Notes: generated from the sequence alone by a model not told the origin. A DNA stretch of 49,357 bases from Acidobacteriota bacterium (GCA_024641665.1 JAHECP010000025.1:1-49357); one strand, 5' to 3'. Positions 1-8,362 are shown, counted from the stretch's first letter. Program-made: numbers and translations.

Positions 1-107
1 GGACGGGATTCGGCGGCCGGCACGGCGGGCTCGCCGGCGCGGCCGCACGCGACGAGCGCCAGGAGCGCCAGCCCGGCGGCGGTGGCGAGCGAAGGTCTGA
101 TCCTCAT
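1..107 (-). CDS. RND efflux membrane-fusion lipoprotein, N-terminal fragment
   Basis: Only the first 35 codons are inside the window; the gene continues past the left edge. The peptide starts MRIRPSLATAAGLALLALVAC, a short basic n-region, a hydrophobic stretch and a lipobox (L-V-A-C) with Cys21 as the lipidation site, followed by a Pro/Ala linker. The start ATG overlaps the TAA stop of the tolC-like gene (TAATG), so the two are translationally coupled. A lipoprotein directly after TolC in a TetR-controlled operon is normally the periplasmic adaptor (HlyD/AcrA type) of a tripartite efflux pump, but the diagnostic lipoyl and hairpin domains are outside the window. The lipoprotein call is seen; the adaptor role is inferred from order. 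Confidence 0.65.
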   Translation of the reverse strand, partial: MRIRPSLATAAGLALLALVACGRAGEPAVPAAESR

Positions 108-1435
108 TAGTGCTGTCCTCCCGGCGCCGCCGCCGCCACCAGATCGGGGGCGAGCGTCCCGACGGCCCGCTGCAGTTCGTACAACGCGACTTCGTATGAA
201 TAGGTGGCGTCCAGCAGATCCCGCTCCGAGCGGGCGAGCTGGTCGTTGGCCGTGAGCGTGTCGAGGTCGGTCGCTTCCCCCACCTTATAGGCGCGGCTCG
301 TCTCGTCCGCGTTGCGCCGCGCCACGTCCACCTGCTGGGTGAGCACGTCCACGCTGGCGTGGAGCGTCTGGATCTTCAGGTACGCGGCGCGGACCTGGTT
401 CTCGGTCTGCTTGCGCAGCAGGTCGCGCCGGAGATCGGTCTGCCGGAGCGCGACCTCCGCGCCCGCCAGCTCGCTGCCGGTGCGCCCGCCGTTGAAGACG
501 TTCCAGGTGGCGTTGATCGAGACCGAGCCGATGCGGGTCGACGGGAACGAGGTGCGCCGCTGCGTCACGCTGCCGTCGGCCTTCACCACCGGCAGGTAGG
601 CGCCCTTCCGCTTCCGGATCTCGAGCTGGGCGATCTCGCGCTGGAGCTCCAGCGCGCGCAGCTCGGGCCGGGCCTGGAGGCCTTCGGCCACCAGGGCGTC
701 AAGCGCCGCGGCGGGCGGCGCCGGCGGCTGCGGCCGCGTCACCTGGAAGTCCTGCTCCACGCCCAGGAAGATACGCAGCTGGTCGCGCGCGAGCACCTCT
801 GCGTTCTCGGCGTCCAGGAGCTGCCGCTGCGCGTTCCCGACCGCCACGCGCGCGCGCAGCACGGCCGTCTCGACCGCCTCGCCCGCGCGGAAGAGCGACT
901 CGGCCGTCCGCTGGGTCGCCTCGGCGAGCTCGAGCGCGCGCTTCGAGATGGCCACGTACTCCTTCGTGCCGAGCATCTGGTAGTAAGCGCGCGTCGCGTT
1001 CAGCACGCTGTCCTGCACCGTCGTGGCGACCGCCACCCCCGCCGCCTCGATGTTCACCTTCGCCTGGTCGAGCGCCCGTTGCTCGCGGAACCCCGCGTAG
1101 AGCGGCTGCGAGAAGCTGAAGCCGACGTTGTAGTCGTTGCCTGGCAGGATCAGGATCGTGCGGCCGCCGAAGTCGAAGGCGGCCGACACCAGGTTCCGCG
1201 TGTAGGTGCCGTTCACGTTGACGTTCGGCAGGACCGCGCTCAGGGCCTGCCGCTTCAGCAGCTTCGCCTGCTCGACGTCCTGCTGCGCCAGCTGGACCGT
1301 CTCGAAGTTCCGGGCCGCCAGTTTCTGCGCGTCGTCGAGCGTCAGCGTGGTCTGTGCCCGGGCCGGCGGCGCGGCGGCGGCGAGCACCAGCAGGACGAGC
1401 GCGAGCGTACGGGACGGGGGGATGTGCCGACTCAT
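107..1435 (-). CDS. TolC family outer-membrane efflux channel
   Basis: Protein of 442 aa. Residues 1-28 form a signal peptide ending in A-R-A-Q. The mature part has the two-fold repeated heptad-rich helices typical of TolC/OEP proteins (for example the DDAQKLAARNF start and a repeated YEVALYELQRAVG near the end), the usual size for the family. It would form the trimeric outer-membrane duct that receives substrate from an inner-membrane pump via the adaptor encoded next. The chosen ATG (1433-1435) gives a proper signal peptide; the frame is open further upstream to 2644 but that part overlaps the TetR gene and is not coding. Start overlaps the TetR stop (ATGA), stop overlaps the next start (TAATG), so this is the middle gene of a tightly coupled operon. 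Confidence 0.93.
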   Translation of the reverse strand: MSRHIPPSRTLALVLLVLAAAAPPARAQTTLTLDDAQKLAARNFETVQLAQQDVEQAKLLKRQALSAVLPNVNVNGTYTRNLVSAAFDFGGRTILILPGNDYNVGFSFSQPLYAGFREQRALDQAKVNIEAAGVAVATTVQDSVLNATRAYYQMLGTKEYVAISKRALELAEATQRTAESLFRAGEAVETAVLRARVAVGNAQRQLLDAENAEVLARDQLRIFLGVEQDFQVTRPQPPAPPAAALDALVAEGLQARPELRALELQREIAQLEIRKRKGAYLPVVKADGSVTQRRTSFPSTRIGSVSINATWNVFNGGRTGSELAGAEVALRQTDLRRDLLRKQTENQVRAAYLKIQTLHASVDVLTQQVDVARRNADETSRAYKVGEATDLDTLTANDQLARSERDLLDATYSYEVALYELQRAVGTLAPDLVAAAAPGGQH

Positions 1436-2178
1436 GAAGACCCTCGGGAAGACGTCGATGTCCGGCCGGACGATGAACGGGACGAGGCGGCGGATGAACG
1501 CGTGCCGCCGTACCGGGAACGGGGCGGCGCCGCGGGGCCGCCCGGATGCCGACCCTCGTAGGTCAGCGTCGTGCCGGCGCGCAGGCCCGCGAGCGTCGTC
1601 TCGATGACGTCGCGCGCGAGCGCGTCCGCCCGGTCTCCGAGCGCCGGGCGGTCGCACACCCGCATCACGGCCACGCCGTGGATGCCCGCCGTGAGCGCGC
1701 TGAACGCCGCCTCGGGGTTCAGATCGGCGGGCAGCAGGCCCCGCGCCGAGCACTCGCGCAGGCGCCCGACGACCCGCCCTCGCGTCTCGCGGATGAAGGC
1801 GAACCGCTCCCAGTACTGCCTGATGCTCGGCACCGACCGGTCGAGGAACATCAGCGCGAAGTACTCGGGATGCTGCCCGCTGAAGCGGTAAAACGCCAGG
1901 AACGTCTCGCGCACCGCCTCGAGCGGGTCCGGCTCGTCCACCCGCGGCGAGGCGCCCTCGTCGAGCAGCCGGAAGCCCTCTTCCGCGAGCGCGAAGAAGA
2001 TGTCGTCCTTGCTCGAGAAGTAGCGGTAGATGGCCGCCGGGCTGTACTCGATCCGCTCGGCGACCTTCCGCATCGATACCCGCGCGTAGCCTTCCGACAC
2101 GAACAGGTCGCGCGCCGCGTCGAGGATGGCGCGGCTCACCTCCTGCCGTTCGCGCGCGTGACGTTCCTTCAGGCCCAT
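1432..2178 (-). CDS. TetR/AcrR family transcriptional repressor
   Basis: About 248 aa from ATG at 2178. An N-terminal TetR DNA-binding domain is clear: ILDAARDLFVSEGYARVSM, then KVAERIEYSPAAIYRYFSSK (helix-turn-helix with the classic AxIYRYFxSKDD motif). The rest is an all-helical ligand/dimer domain, and the last 40 residues are a low-complexity Ser/Arg/Gly tail whose stop overlaps the tolC-like start, suggesting read-through into the coupling region. A GTG start at 2229 would add 17 proline-rich residues and cannot be excluded. It heads the efflux operon and probably represses it and itself through the repeated site at 2232-2260. Ligand unknown. Confidence 0.92.
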   Translation of the reverse strand: MGLKERHARERQEVSRAILDAARDLFVSEGYARVSMRKVAERIEYSPAAIYRYFSSKDDIFFALAEEGFRLLDEGASPRVDEPDPLEAVRETFLAFYRFSGQHPEYFALMFLDRSVPSIRQYWERFAFIRETRGRVVGRLRECSARGLLPADLNPEAAFSALTAGIHGVAVMRVCDRPALGDRADALARDVIETTLAGLRAGTTLTYEGRHPGGPAAPPRSRYGGTRSSAASSRSSSGRTSTSSRGSS

Positions 2179-2231
2179 CGGGGGATCGGGGGGATTCGAG
2201 GTTGGCGGCTCCGGGTGCGGTCCCGGCACGA

Positions 2232-2260
2232 TGAACAGCGTTCACAATTCTAACAGCGTT
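2232..2260. promoter_or_regulatory. Tandem operator candidate for the TetR repressor
   Basis: Two copies of AACAGCGTT lie at 2234-2242 and 2252-2260, 18 bp apart. The first is embedded in a perfect interrupted palindrome TGAAC-AGC-GTTCA (2232-2244). Reading on the minus strand, TAGAAT (2247-2252) sits exactly between the copies and could be the -10 box of the TetR operon. On the plus strand TACGAT (2284-2289) could be the -10 of the divergent DUF5916 gene. Dyads of the TGAAC-N-GTTCA type are common TetR-family sites; which genes are controlled is inferred. Confidence 0.5.
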
Positions 2261-2333
2261 TTCGTCCCGCGGGCCCGATCTGTTACGATACTCGGCCACC
2301 CGGCGCCCGCCGCGCCGCCCCGAGCCATCCCGG

Positions 2334-4631
2334 ATGAACGAGACCCTGCGCCCGGCGGCTGCCCTGATGCTCCTGCTCGCGTGCGGCGCGGCCGTCCGGG
2401 CCCAGGTGCCCGACAGGCGGCCCGGTCCCGCCCCGGTCGTGACCGCCGCGGACGCGGGGCCCGTCGTGACGGACATCCAGCAGATCGACCCCGAGACGTT
2501 CCACGCCATCGCCGTCCGGCTGCCCGAGGGCCGCGCGCCGAAGATCGACGGGCGCCTGGACGACGACGTGTGGCAGCTGGCGCCGGCCCAGGGGCGCTTC
2601 ATCCAGCGCGAGCCGCGGTTCGGCTGGGCGTCGACCGAGCGCACCGAGTTCCGGATCCTCTACGACGACAAGACGCTCTACTTCGGCATCTGGGCCTTCG
2701 ACGACGAGCCGGAGAAGATCCGGGCGAGCGAGATGAAGCGCGACTCGCAGCTCAAGAAGGGCGACGCGATCAAGATCACGATCGACACCTTCCACGACCA
2801 CCGCAACGCCTTCTACTTCAGCACCAACCCGCTCGGCGCGCGCAAGGACGCGAACTCGGTGGAGGAGGGCCGCACGGTCAACTACGACTGGAACGCCGTC
2901 TGGCAGAGCCGGACGAGCGTGGACGCCCGGGGCTGGTACGCCGAGATCGCGATTCCGCTCAGCCAGCTGCGATTCAAGGGCGGTCCAGGCGAGACCGTCT
3001 GGGGCCTCAACCTCTGCCGGATCATTGTCCGCAAGAACGAGGAGACCTACTGGGTGCCCTTCCCGCGCGAGTGGCAGTCGATCGGCTTCGCGCGCATGTC
3101 GCACGCCGGCGTGCTGCTCGGCCTGCGCGACCTGACGCCGCGGCGCAAGCTCGAGTTCCTGCCGTTCGCGGCGCCGCGCGTCCGGCGCGACTACGACGCG
3201 GGCACGCCGACCACCGCCGAGGCGGGCTATGGCTTCGACCTGAAGGTGGGCCTGACCTCGAGCCTCAACGCCGATGTCACCTACCGGACCGACTTCGCGC
3301 AGGTCGAGGCCGACCAGGAGGTGGTCAACCTGTCGCGGTTCTCGCTGTTCTTCCCCGAGAAGCGCCAGTTCTTCACCGAGAGCGCCGGCATCTTCGACTA
3401 CGGCAGCAACGGCGGCAGCGACGCCAGCAACCCGGGCCTGCTGCCGATCTTCTACAGCCGCCGCATCGGCCTGCACGACGGGCAGGAGGTGCCGATCGCC
3501 GGCGGCGGCAAGGTGACCGGCCGCACGGGCGCGTACACGATCGGGATGATGAACATCGAGACCGGCGCGACGACCCAGCGGAGCGCCGGCGTCGACCTGG
3601 CGCTCGCGCGCGCCAACTACACGGTGCTGCGCGTGAAGCGCGACGTGCTCGCCAACTCGTCGATCGGCGGCATCGTCCTGAACCGGCAGGGCGGCGCCGG
3701 CCCGGCGTTCAACCTGACGGCCGGCGTGGACGGGGTCTTCTCGCTCGGCAGCCACTTCAACCTGACGGGACTTCTAGCCCGCACGTCGACGCCCGGGCCG
3801 GTGGGCAAGGGCTGGGCCGGTGTCCTCGACACGGGATGGAAGGACGACCGGTTCGACACCGGCTTCACCTACGTGGACATCGGCGAGCGGTTCGACGCCG
3901 AGATGGGGTTCATCCCGCGCACCGACATCCGCAACCCGAAGCTTCGTGCGGCGTGGACGCCGCGGCCGCACTGGCGCGGCGTGCGGCAGCTGACGCTCGG
4001 GGGGAGCGCCACCTATTTCGAGAGCCACGCCGGCCGCGTGGAATCGCGCAACCAGGAGGCCGGCCTCACCGTGAGCCGGCAGGACAGCTCGTCGATCCAC
4101 GTGGCCCTCGATCGCGACTACGACGACCTGCCGTTCGACTGGCGGGTCGGCACCGGCGCGATTCCGGCCGGCGGCTACAGCTGGAACGCGTTCAAGGCGA
4201 GCTACAGCAGCGACCAGAGCCGCCGCGTGTACGGATCGATCGCGGCCGACCTCGGCGGCTACTACTCCGGCGACAAGCAGACCTACAGCGGTAGCCTGAA
4301 CTTCCTGCCGCGCGAGACGCTGCTCGTCGAGACGAGCTACACGCGCAACCGCATCACGCTGCCCGGCCGGCCGGTCTACACGACCAACGTGCTGAGCACG
4401 CGCGTCAGCTATTCGTTCTCGCCCGACCTCTTCGTGAAGAGCTTCATCCAGTACAACGACGTGAGCCGCCTCGCCAGCCTCAACCTGCTCTTCTGGTACA
4501 TCTACCGCCCCGGCAGCGACCTCTACGTGGTGTACGACACGGGCTGGGAGACGGCCGTGCCCGGCCCCCACAGCCTGCGCGTGCGTGGCCGGTCGCTCGC
4601 CGTCAAGATGACGTGGTGGGTGGCGCGGTAG
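2334..4631 (+). CDS. CBM9/DUF5916 family outer-membrane protein
   Basis: Protein of 765 aa with a signal peptide (residues 1-24, cleavage after R-A-Q region). Residues about 60-210 match the family 9 carbohydrate-binding-like beta sandwich seen in DUF5916 proteins (PKIDGRLDDDVWQLAPA, FRILYDDKTLYFGIWAFDD). The remainder is the DUF5916 region, rich in alternating strands with aromatic residues (FARMSH..., FSLFFPEKRQFFTESAGIF) and ending in a short aromatic strand, as expected for an outer-membrane beta barrel. Such proteins are abundant in Acidobacteriota and Bacteroidota; their function is not established, with glycan binding or uptake often suggested. It is divergent from the TetR operon and might share its control region. 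The start has no strong Shine-Dalgarno. Confidence 0.9.
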   Translation: MNETLRPAAALMLLLACGAAVRAQVPDRRPGPAPVVTAADAGPVVTDIQQIDPETFHAIAVRLPEGRAPKIDGRLDDDVWQLAPAQGRFIQREPRFGWASTERTEFRILYDDKTLYFGIWAFDDEPEKIRASEMKRDSQLKKGDAIKITIDTFHDHRNAFYFSTNPLGARKDANSVEEGRTVNYDWNAVWQSRTSVDARGWYAEIAIPLSQLRFKGGPGETVWGLNLCRIIVRKNEETYWVPFPREWQSIGFARMSHAGVLLGLRDLTPRRKLEFLPFAAPRVRRDYDAGTPTTAEAGYGFDLKVGLTSSLNADVTYRTDFAQVEADQEVVNLSRFSLFFPEKRQFFTESAGIFDYGSNGGSDASNPGLLPIFYSRRIGLHDGQEVPIAGGGKVTGRTGAYTIGMMNIETGATTQRSAGVDLALARANYTVLRVKRDVLANSSIGGIVLNRQGGAGPAFNLTAGVDGVFSLGSHFNLTGLLARTSTPGPVGKGWAGVLDTGWKDDRFDTGFTYVDIGERFDAEMGFIPRTDIRNPKLRAAWTPRPHWRGVRQLTLGGSATYFESHAGRVESRNQEAGLTVSRQDSSSIHVALDRDYDDLPFDWRVGTGAIPAGGYSWNAFKASYSSDQSRRVYGSIAADLGGYYSGDKQTYSGSLNFLPRETLLVETSYTRNRITLPGRPVYTTNVLSTRVSYSFSPDLFVKSFIQYNDVSRLASLNLLFWYIYRPGSDLYVVYDTGWETAVPGPHSLRVRGRSLAVKMTWWVAR

Positions 4632-4649
4632 GATCCTGGCGATCCCGGT

Positions 4650-4925
4650 TCACCTGATGGGGAACACGTCCTCGACGCCCTGGTCGGGGTTGGGGATGAC
4701 GTGCACGCCGACGAGCTCGCCCACGCGCCGGGCGGCGGCCGCGCCGGCGTCGGTCGCGGCCTTCACCGACCCGACGTCGCCGCGCACGATGGCGGTGACC
4801 AGTCCGGCGTCCACCTTCTGCCAGCCGACGAAGACGACGTTGGCTGCCTTGCACATCGCGTCGGCGGCTTCGATCATGCCGACCAGGCCGCGGGTTTCGA
4901 CGAGGCCGAGGGCTTCGTGGGACAT
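4650..4925 (-). CDS. BMC-H microcompartment shell protein (EutM/PduA type), orphan
   Basis: A 91 aa protein from ATG at 4925. Nearly its whole length is a single BMC domain: [20 protein letters not shown] at the start, the strand-turn [20 protein letters not shown], and [16 protein letters not shown] at the end. These are the hallmark stretches of PduA/EutM hexamers that tile polyhedral microcompartment facets. A TTG start at 4967 would add 14 residues and is less likely, because the conserved fold begins at the chosen Met. It lies 43 nt after a PLP-enzyme gene on the same strand, so it is probably co-transcribed. No pentamer (EutN/CcmL), trimer shell gene or signature-enzyme cassette is in the window, which makes it a satellite shell gene. 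Confidence 0.95.
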   Translation of the reverse strand: MSHEALGLVETRGLVGMIEAADAMCKAANVVFVGWQKVDAGLVTAIVRGDVGSVKAATDAGAAAARRVGELVGVHVIPNPDQGVEDVFPIR

Positions 4926-4968
4926 ATGAGGCTCGTGTGAGGCTCGCGGGCGAACGGCACCGATCAAT

Positions 4969-6093
4969 CTACCAGATCTTGCCCCGCGCCGCGACGTCGA
5001 GCGTGTCCACCACCTGGAGGCCGTCCACCAGCTGCACGCGGTCCACGAGGTTCGACACGACGCACGCGTGGTTCGGCACGACGCGCACGCGGTCGCCGGG
5101 CTCGAGGTTCGTCGCGCCGCCCTCGACGAGCACGACGGCGTGTTCCTCGGACAGGCGGGCGACGTGCAGCCGCGGGTCCGGCTCGGGCGCCTCGAGTCCG
5201 GCGAAGACGATCCCGTGGCCGGACGGCCGGCCGAAGCCGCGCGCGGCGTCCGAGCTGAGCGTCTTGCTGCCGCTGTCGAGCACGATCCGGTCGGGCGCGG
5301 GCTTGCTTACGACCGTGGCCATGACGGTGAGCGCGCAGTCCTCGAGGCGCGCGGCGCCCAGCGACACCTGCGTCCGGTCGAAGTAGGCGTAGTTCCCCGG
5401 CCTGAGCTCGGTCACGCCCTCCTCGTTCACGCTGAACCGCGCGGTGGGCGTGGCGCCGACGCTGATCTCCTCGATCGCGACGCCCACCGCGCGCGCGCCC
5501 GCGGCGAGATCGCGCAGGATGGCCGCTTCGGTGCGGGCGATCCGCTCGAGCTCCTCCACCGACGAGGCGGTGTAGCCCTGCCCGGCGTGGCTGAGGACGC
5601 CGCGCAGCCGGAGGCCCGCGAGCGCCGCGACGTCGCGCAGGAAGGCGACCGCGCCGGGCGCCGCGGGATCGATGCCGCACCGGTGGTACCCGACGTCCAC
5701 CTTCACGAGCACGTCGAGCGTCCGGTCCGCTCGCGCCATCGCCGCGGACCAGCCGCGCGCGACCGCGGCGTGATCGACGACGATCGAGATCGCGGCGCGG
5801 TCCATGAGCGCGAGGAGACGATCGGCGTTCGACGGGTTCACCGGGTACGGCAGGCGGATGTCCGGGATGCCGGCGGCCGCGAAGACCTCGGCCTCGCCCA
5901 CCTTGGCGCAGCAGATGCCCACGGCGCCGCGCGCGATCTGCCACCGCGCGACCACCGGGCTCTTGTGCGTCTTGGCGTGAGGCCTGAGGCGGATGCCGCG
6001 CGCCGAGGCGGCGCCCTGCATGCGGTCGAGGTTCGCCTCGAGCCGGCGGCGCTCGACGAGCACCTGCGGAGTGGGAAGATCGGTGATGCGCAC
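4969..6093 (-). CDS. DSD1-family PLP enzyme (D-serine dehydratase / D-threonine aldolase-like)
   Basis: Protein of 374 aa with the fold-type III arrangement: an alanine-racemase-like N-terminal barrel and a C-terminal beta domain. [10 protein letters not shown] carries the PLP-binding lysine (Lys41). [16 protein letters not shown] and [11 protein letters not shown] match barrel motifs that hold the cofactor phosphate. The C-terminal NHACVV gives a His342-x-Cys344 metal pair. In characterised family members an H-x-C zinc site is found in eukaryotic D-serine dehydratase, whereas D-threonine aldolase uses H-x-D, so a D-hydroxyamino acid dehydratase is somewhat favoured over an aldolase. Start is GTG without an evident Shine-Dalgarno; TACACT lies 8 nt upstream. 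First gene of a two-gene unit with the shell protein. Confidence 0.85.
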   Translation of the reverse strand: MRITDLPTPQVLVERRRLEANLDRMQGAASARGIRLRPHAKTHKSPVVARWQIARGAVGICCAKVGEAEVFAAAGIPDIRLPYPVNPSNADRLLALMDRAAISIVVDHAAVARGWSAAMARADRTLDVLVKVDVGYHRCGIDPAAPGAVAFLRDVAALAGLRLRGVLSHAGQGYTASSVEELERIARTEAAILRDLAAGARAVGVAIEEISVGATPTARFSVNEEGVTELRPGNYAYFDRTQVSLGAARLEDCALTVMATVVSKPAPDRIVLDSGSKTLSSDAARGFGRPSGHGIVFAGLEAPEPDPRLHVARLSEEHAVVLVEGGATNLEPGDRVRVVPNHACVVSNLVDRVQLVDGLQVVDTLDVAARGKIW

Positions 6094-6140
6094 CGACGAG
6101 GAGTGTAGTCGAAGTTCCGCCGCGGCGGGTTGGGAACGCT

Positions 6141-6203
6141 CACCACGGAGGGCACGAGGGACCCGAAGTCGAGACCTCCGTGCTCTCCGTGTCCTCCGTG
6201 GTG
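6141..6203. repeat. CACCACGGAGG inverted repeat
   Basis: CACCACGGAGG (6141-6151) and its exact complement CCTCCGTGGTG (6193-6203) can form an 11-bp stem, with imperfect pairing continuing inward. The same CACCACGGAGG word recurs twice at 10500-10534. It lies between the collagen-like gene (whose transcript would run into it) and the PLP-enzyme gene, so it may also act as a 3' processing or termination hairpin, though no T-tract follows. Confidence 0.7.
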
Positions 6204-6219
6204 AAGCCCCGGGCGCTCC

Positions 6220-7191
6220 TCAGCGAAGGACCAACGCCGTCGTCGAGCCCGCGCCGTTGTCGTTCCACGGCGAGGACGTGTTCGTGGCCGTCCCGCACAG
6301 GCCCATCGAGTAGGTCCCCGCCGGCAGTCCTGAGATGACCGCCGTGACCCCGAGCGGGAGCCGCTGTCCGGCCCCGATCCTCAGCTGGTCGAGGGCCTGG
6401 CCAACGGGCGTGATCACCGGGCCGCCGCCCTGGTAGCAGATCCAGAGCGACAGCGAATCGCCGCCCGAGGTGGATCCCAGCACGCGGACCGAGTTCACAT
6501 AGACGCGCTGACCGCTCGCGACCGTCACGTGCGCCACCGGCGCGAGGAACTGGGTGCTGTTGGCCGGCGCGGGCAGTGGCTGATTCGTGCCGCGCTGTAT
6601 CGTGCCGGCTTGGTAGTCAGCCGATACGATCCCGCTCGGGCCCTCGGCGCCCTCGGGACCAGCGGGGCCGCCGGGGCCCATCGGACCGATGAGGCCCGGC
6701 GGCCCGGCGGATCCGGACGGTCCGGCAGGACCCGCGGGCCCGGCGGGGCCGGTCGGTCCGGCAGGTCCGGCAGGACCCGTGGGTCCGGCCGGGCCCTCGG
6801 AGCCGGCGACGCCGGGAGGTCCAGCGGGTCCGTCGGGCCCAGCCGGTCCGACGGTGCCGATCGACACCAGGAACCACGCCGCGGGCGCCTTCCCGCGCCG
6901 CTGCGTCACGGTCACCCGGTATGTCCCGGGCAGGAGATTCTGACTGAGCTCGGCCACGATCATCTGCCGGCCTGCGGCCAGAACCGGGACCGACTCCATG
7001 TCCAGCATCACGACGGGATCGTTCCCCAGGTTCTCGCCGATGATCGTGAACGTGCCCGTTGACTGGTCGACCTGGACGTTGCGGATGACCGGGGAGTGCC
7101 ACACATTCCCGTTCTGCTCCGCCCTCGCCGCGATCGGCCCCCCTCCGGCCAGCAACGCCGCCGCTGCCGACACGATGAGCCTCTTCAGCAT
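6220..7191 (-). CDS. Secreted collagen-like protein with IPT-like N-terminal domain
   Basis: Protein of 323 aa from ATG at 7191, chosen because GGAGG precedes it and it begins a signal peptide ([17 protein letters not shown]...ARA). Residues about 30-110 contain an IPT/TIG-like beta sandwich ([21 protein letters not shown]). They are followed by about 24 uninterrupted Gly-X-Y triplets dominated by GPA, GPT and GPP, a collagen-like triple-helix region. The last 125 residues are a beta-rich domain with two cysteines ([15 protein letters not shown]) that could nucleate trimerisation. Bacterial collagen-like proteins form surface stalks or adhesins; the specific role here is unknown. The Gly-X-Y DNA is repetitive, so repeat number may vary between strains. 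Confidence 0.88.
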   Translation of the reverse strand: MLKRLIVSAAAALLAGGGPIAARAEQNGNVWHSPVIRNVQVDQSTGTFTIIGENLGNDPVVMLDMESVPVLAAGRQMIVAELSQNLLPGTYRVTVTQRRGKAPAAWFLVSIGTVGPAGPDGPAGPPGVAGSEGPAGPTGPAGPAGPTGPAGPAGPAGPSGSAGPPGLIGPMGPGGPAGPEGAEGPSGIVSADYQAGTIQRGTNQPLPAPANSTQFLAPVAHVTVASGQRVYVNSVRVLGSTSGGDSLSLWICYQGGGPVITPVGQALDQLRIGAGQRLPLGVTAVISGLPAGTYSMGLCGTATNTSSPWNDNGAGSTTALVLR

Positions 7192-7516
7192 GGCGTCCTC
7201 CGTGACCCCGATCACAGCAAGCCGCTGGCCCACCTGAGGGGGGAACGGTAACAAAACTGGATCTGGCAGTACCTGAATGACTTGAGCCGGGTCTCGAGTG
7301 CAGAGCCGGCCTCGAGCCAGGGCCACCGGATTACAGGTTGGTGTGTGGAAAGTCAAAATAGGGGGTTGTACCCAGGCCCAGGATGTTTCACTATGCGCAC
7401 CCATAGCTGTTCTTACGACACAAGGGACCATCGCCGAGCGGCCCCAGTGGATGAACCGCCGGGCGGCTGCGCCGTCTGGGCCGCGTTCAGACGATGAAGG
7501 TTATGATGAACACCTG
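7192..7516. other. Divergent intergenic region, collagen-like / deaminase genes
   Basis: This 325-bp stretch is less GC-rich than its surroundings. It contains a minus-strand promoter candidate (7328-7356) and, on the plus strand, TATGAT at 7502-7507 nine nt before the deaminase ATG. I see no gene. Frames running into it from either side lack coding-like third positions and only extend the neighbours upstream of their plausible starts. Confidence 0.6.
7328..7356 (-). promoter_or_regulatory. Sigma70-type promoter candidate for the collagen-like gene
   Basis: On the minus strand TTGACT (7351-7356) is followed 17 nt later by TAATCC (7328-7333), or 15 nt later by TGTAAT (7330-7335). Transcription would give a leader of about 130 nt before the ATG at 7191. 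The -35 is good and the -10 imperfect. Confidence 0.35.
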
Positions 7517-8086
7517 ATGGACCGCGACCGGATTGCCTTCGCGCTTCCCGAGTGGGCGCGCGCGCGCGCTGCGTCCGCCGCACCATTGCCGGACGACGAG
7601 GCGCGCATGCGGTTCGTGATCGATCTGTCGCGCGAGCAGATCGTGCGCGGCACGGGCGGACCGTTCGCGGCCGCGGTCTTCGAGGCCGCGAGCGGCCGGC
7701 TGGTGGCCGGCGGCGTCAACCTCGTGGAGCCCGCGCGCAACTCGATGCTGCACGCCGAGGTCGTGGCGCTGATGCTCGCCGAGCAGCACGTCGGGTCGTA
7801 TTCCCTCTCCGGCGCGGGCACGACGCGCTATGAGCTGGTGACCTCGAGCACGCCGTGCGCCATGTGCCTGGGCGCCGTGCTGTGGAGCGGCGTGCGCCGG
7901 CTGGTCTGCGCCGCCCGGACCGAGGACGTCCAGGCGATCGGCTTCGACGAAGGGCCCGTGTTCCCCGAGTCGTTTGCGCACCTCGAGCGCCGCGGGATTG
8001 CGATCGTGCGGGACGTCTGCCGCGACGAGGCGGTCGAGGTCCTGCGCGCCTACGCGAAGAGCGGCGGCTTGATTTACAACGGGTGA
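7517..8086 (+). CDS. Nucleoside/nucleobase deaminase (CDA superfamily)
   Basis: Protein of 189 aa from ATG at 7517. The zinc site of the cytidine deaminase-like fold is complete: His79-Ala-Glu81 (MLHAEVVALM) supplies one ligand and the proton-shuttling Glu, and Pro-Cys114-Ala-Met-Cys117 (TPCAMCLGAVLWSGV) supplies the other two. The order and spacing resemble guanine deaminase and tRNA adenosine deaminase-like proteins rather than free cytidine deaminase. Substrate cannot be fixed from sequence. The reading frame extends upstream to 7298, but the added residues have no family character. The gene ends three bases before the inverted 11-mer array. Confidence 0.88.
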   Translation: MDRDRIAFALPEWARARAASAAPLPDDEARMRFVIDLSREQIVRGTGGPFAAAVFEAASGRLVAGGVNLVEPARNSMLHAEVVALMLAEQHVGSYSLSGAGTTRYELVTSSTPCAMCLGAVLWSGVRRLVCAARTEDVQAIGFDEGPVFPESFAHLERRGIAIVRDVCRDEAVEVLRAYAKSGGLIYNG

Positions 8087-8089
8087 GAT

Positions 8090-8362
8090 CTTGTCCGTTC
8101 ACGGGAGCTGACGCTTGTCCGTTCGGGGGACTGACGCTTGTTCGTTCGGGGGACTGACGCTTGTTCGTTGAGACGGCTGACGCTCGTCCGTTCAGCGTGA
8201 CACGTTCGGAACGGACAAGAATCCTGCCCGAACGGACAAGGATCTTGCGTGAACAGACACGAATCCCCCTGAACGGACACGAATCTCCAGAACGGACAAG
8301 GATCCTCTTGAACGGACAAAGATCCTGCGTGAACGGACAAGGATCCTGCGTGAACGGACAAG
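8090..8362. repeat. Inverted array of 13 copies of an 11-mer (CTTGTCCGTTC)
   Basis: Five copies of CTTGTCCGTTC or one- to two-mismatch variants start at 8090, 8114, 8137, 8160 and 8183 (period 23-24). Then, in the opposite orientation, eight copies of GAACGGACAAG or variants start at 8209, 8230, 8251, 8271, 8290, 8310, 8331 and 8352 (period 19-21). Spacers within each half are related: GGGGGACTGACG-like on the left and GATCCTGCGT-like on the right. The switch point is 8194-8208. Both frames crossing the array read as short repetitive peptides and are not taken as genes. It fills the gap between the deaminase and the permease. Function unknown; see findings. Confidence 0.92.

Noticed and set aside
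107-2644. Single 845-residue protein covering the TolC gene and everything upstream to 2644
   Set aside because: The part above 1435 has no domain, overlaps the clear TetR gene in another frame and lacks a signal peptide; the TolC protein has its own ATG and signal sequence.
4650-6093. Encapsulation peptide on the PLP enzyme for targeting to the shell
   Set aside because: Neither terminus shows the short amphipathic helix plus linker typical of cargo; its ends belong to the enzyme fold.
8090-8362. CRISPR array
   Set aside because: Repeat words are only 11 bp, spacers are mutually similar rather than unique, the period changes, the orientation reverses midway, and no cas genes are near.
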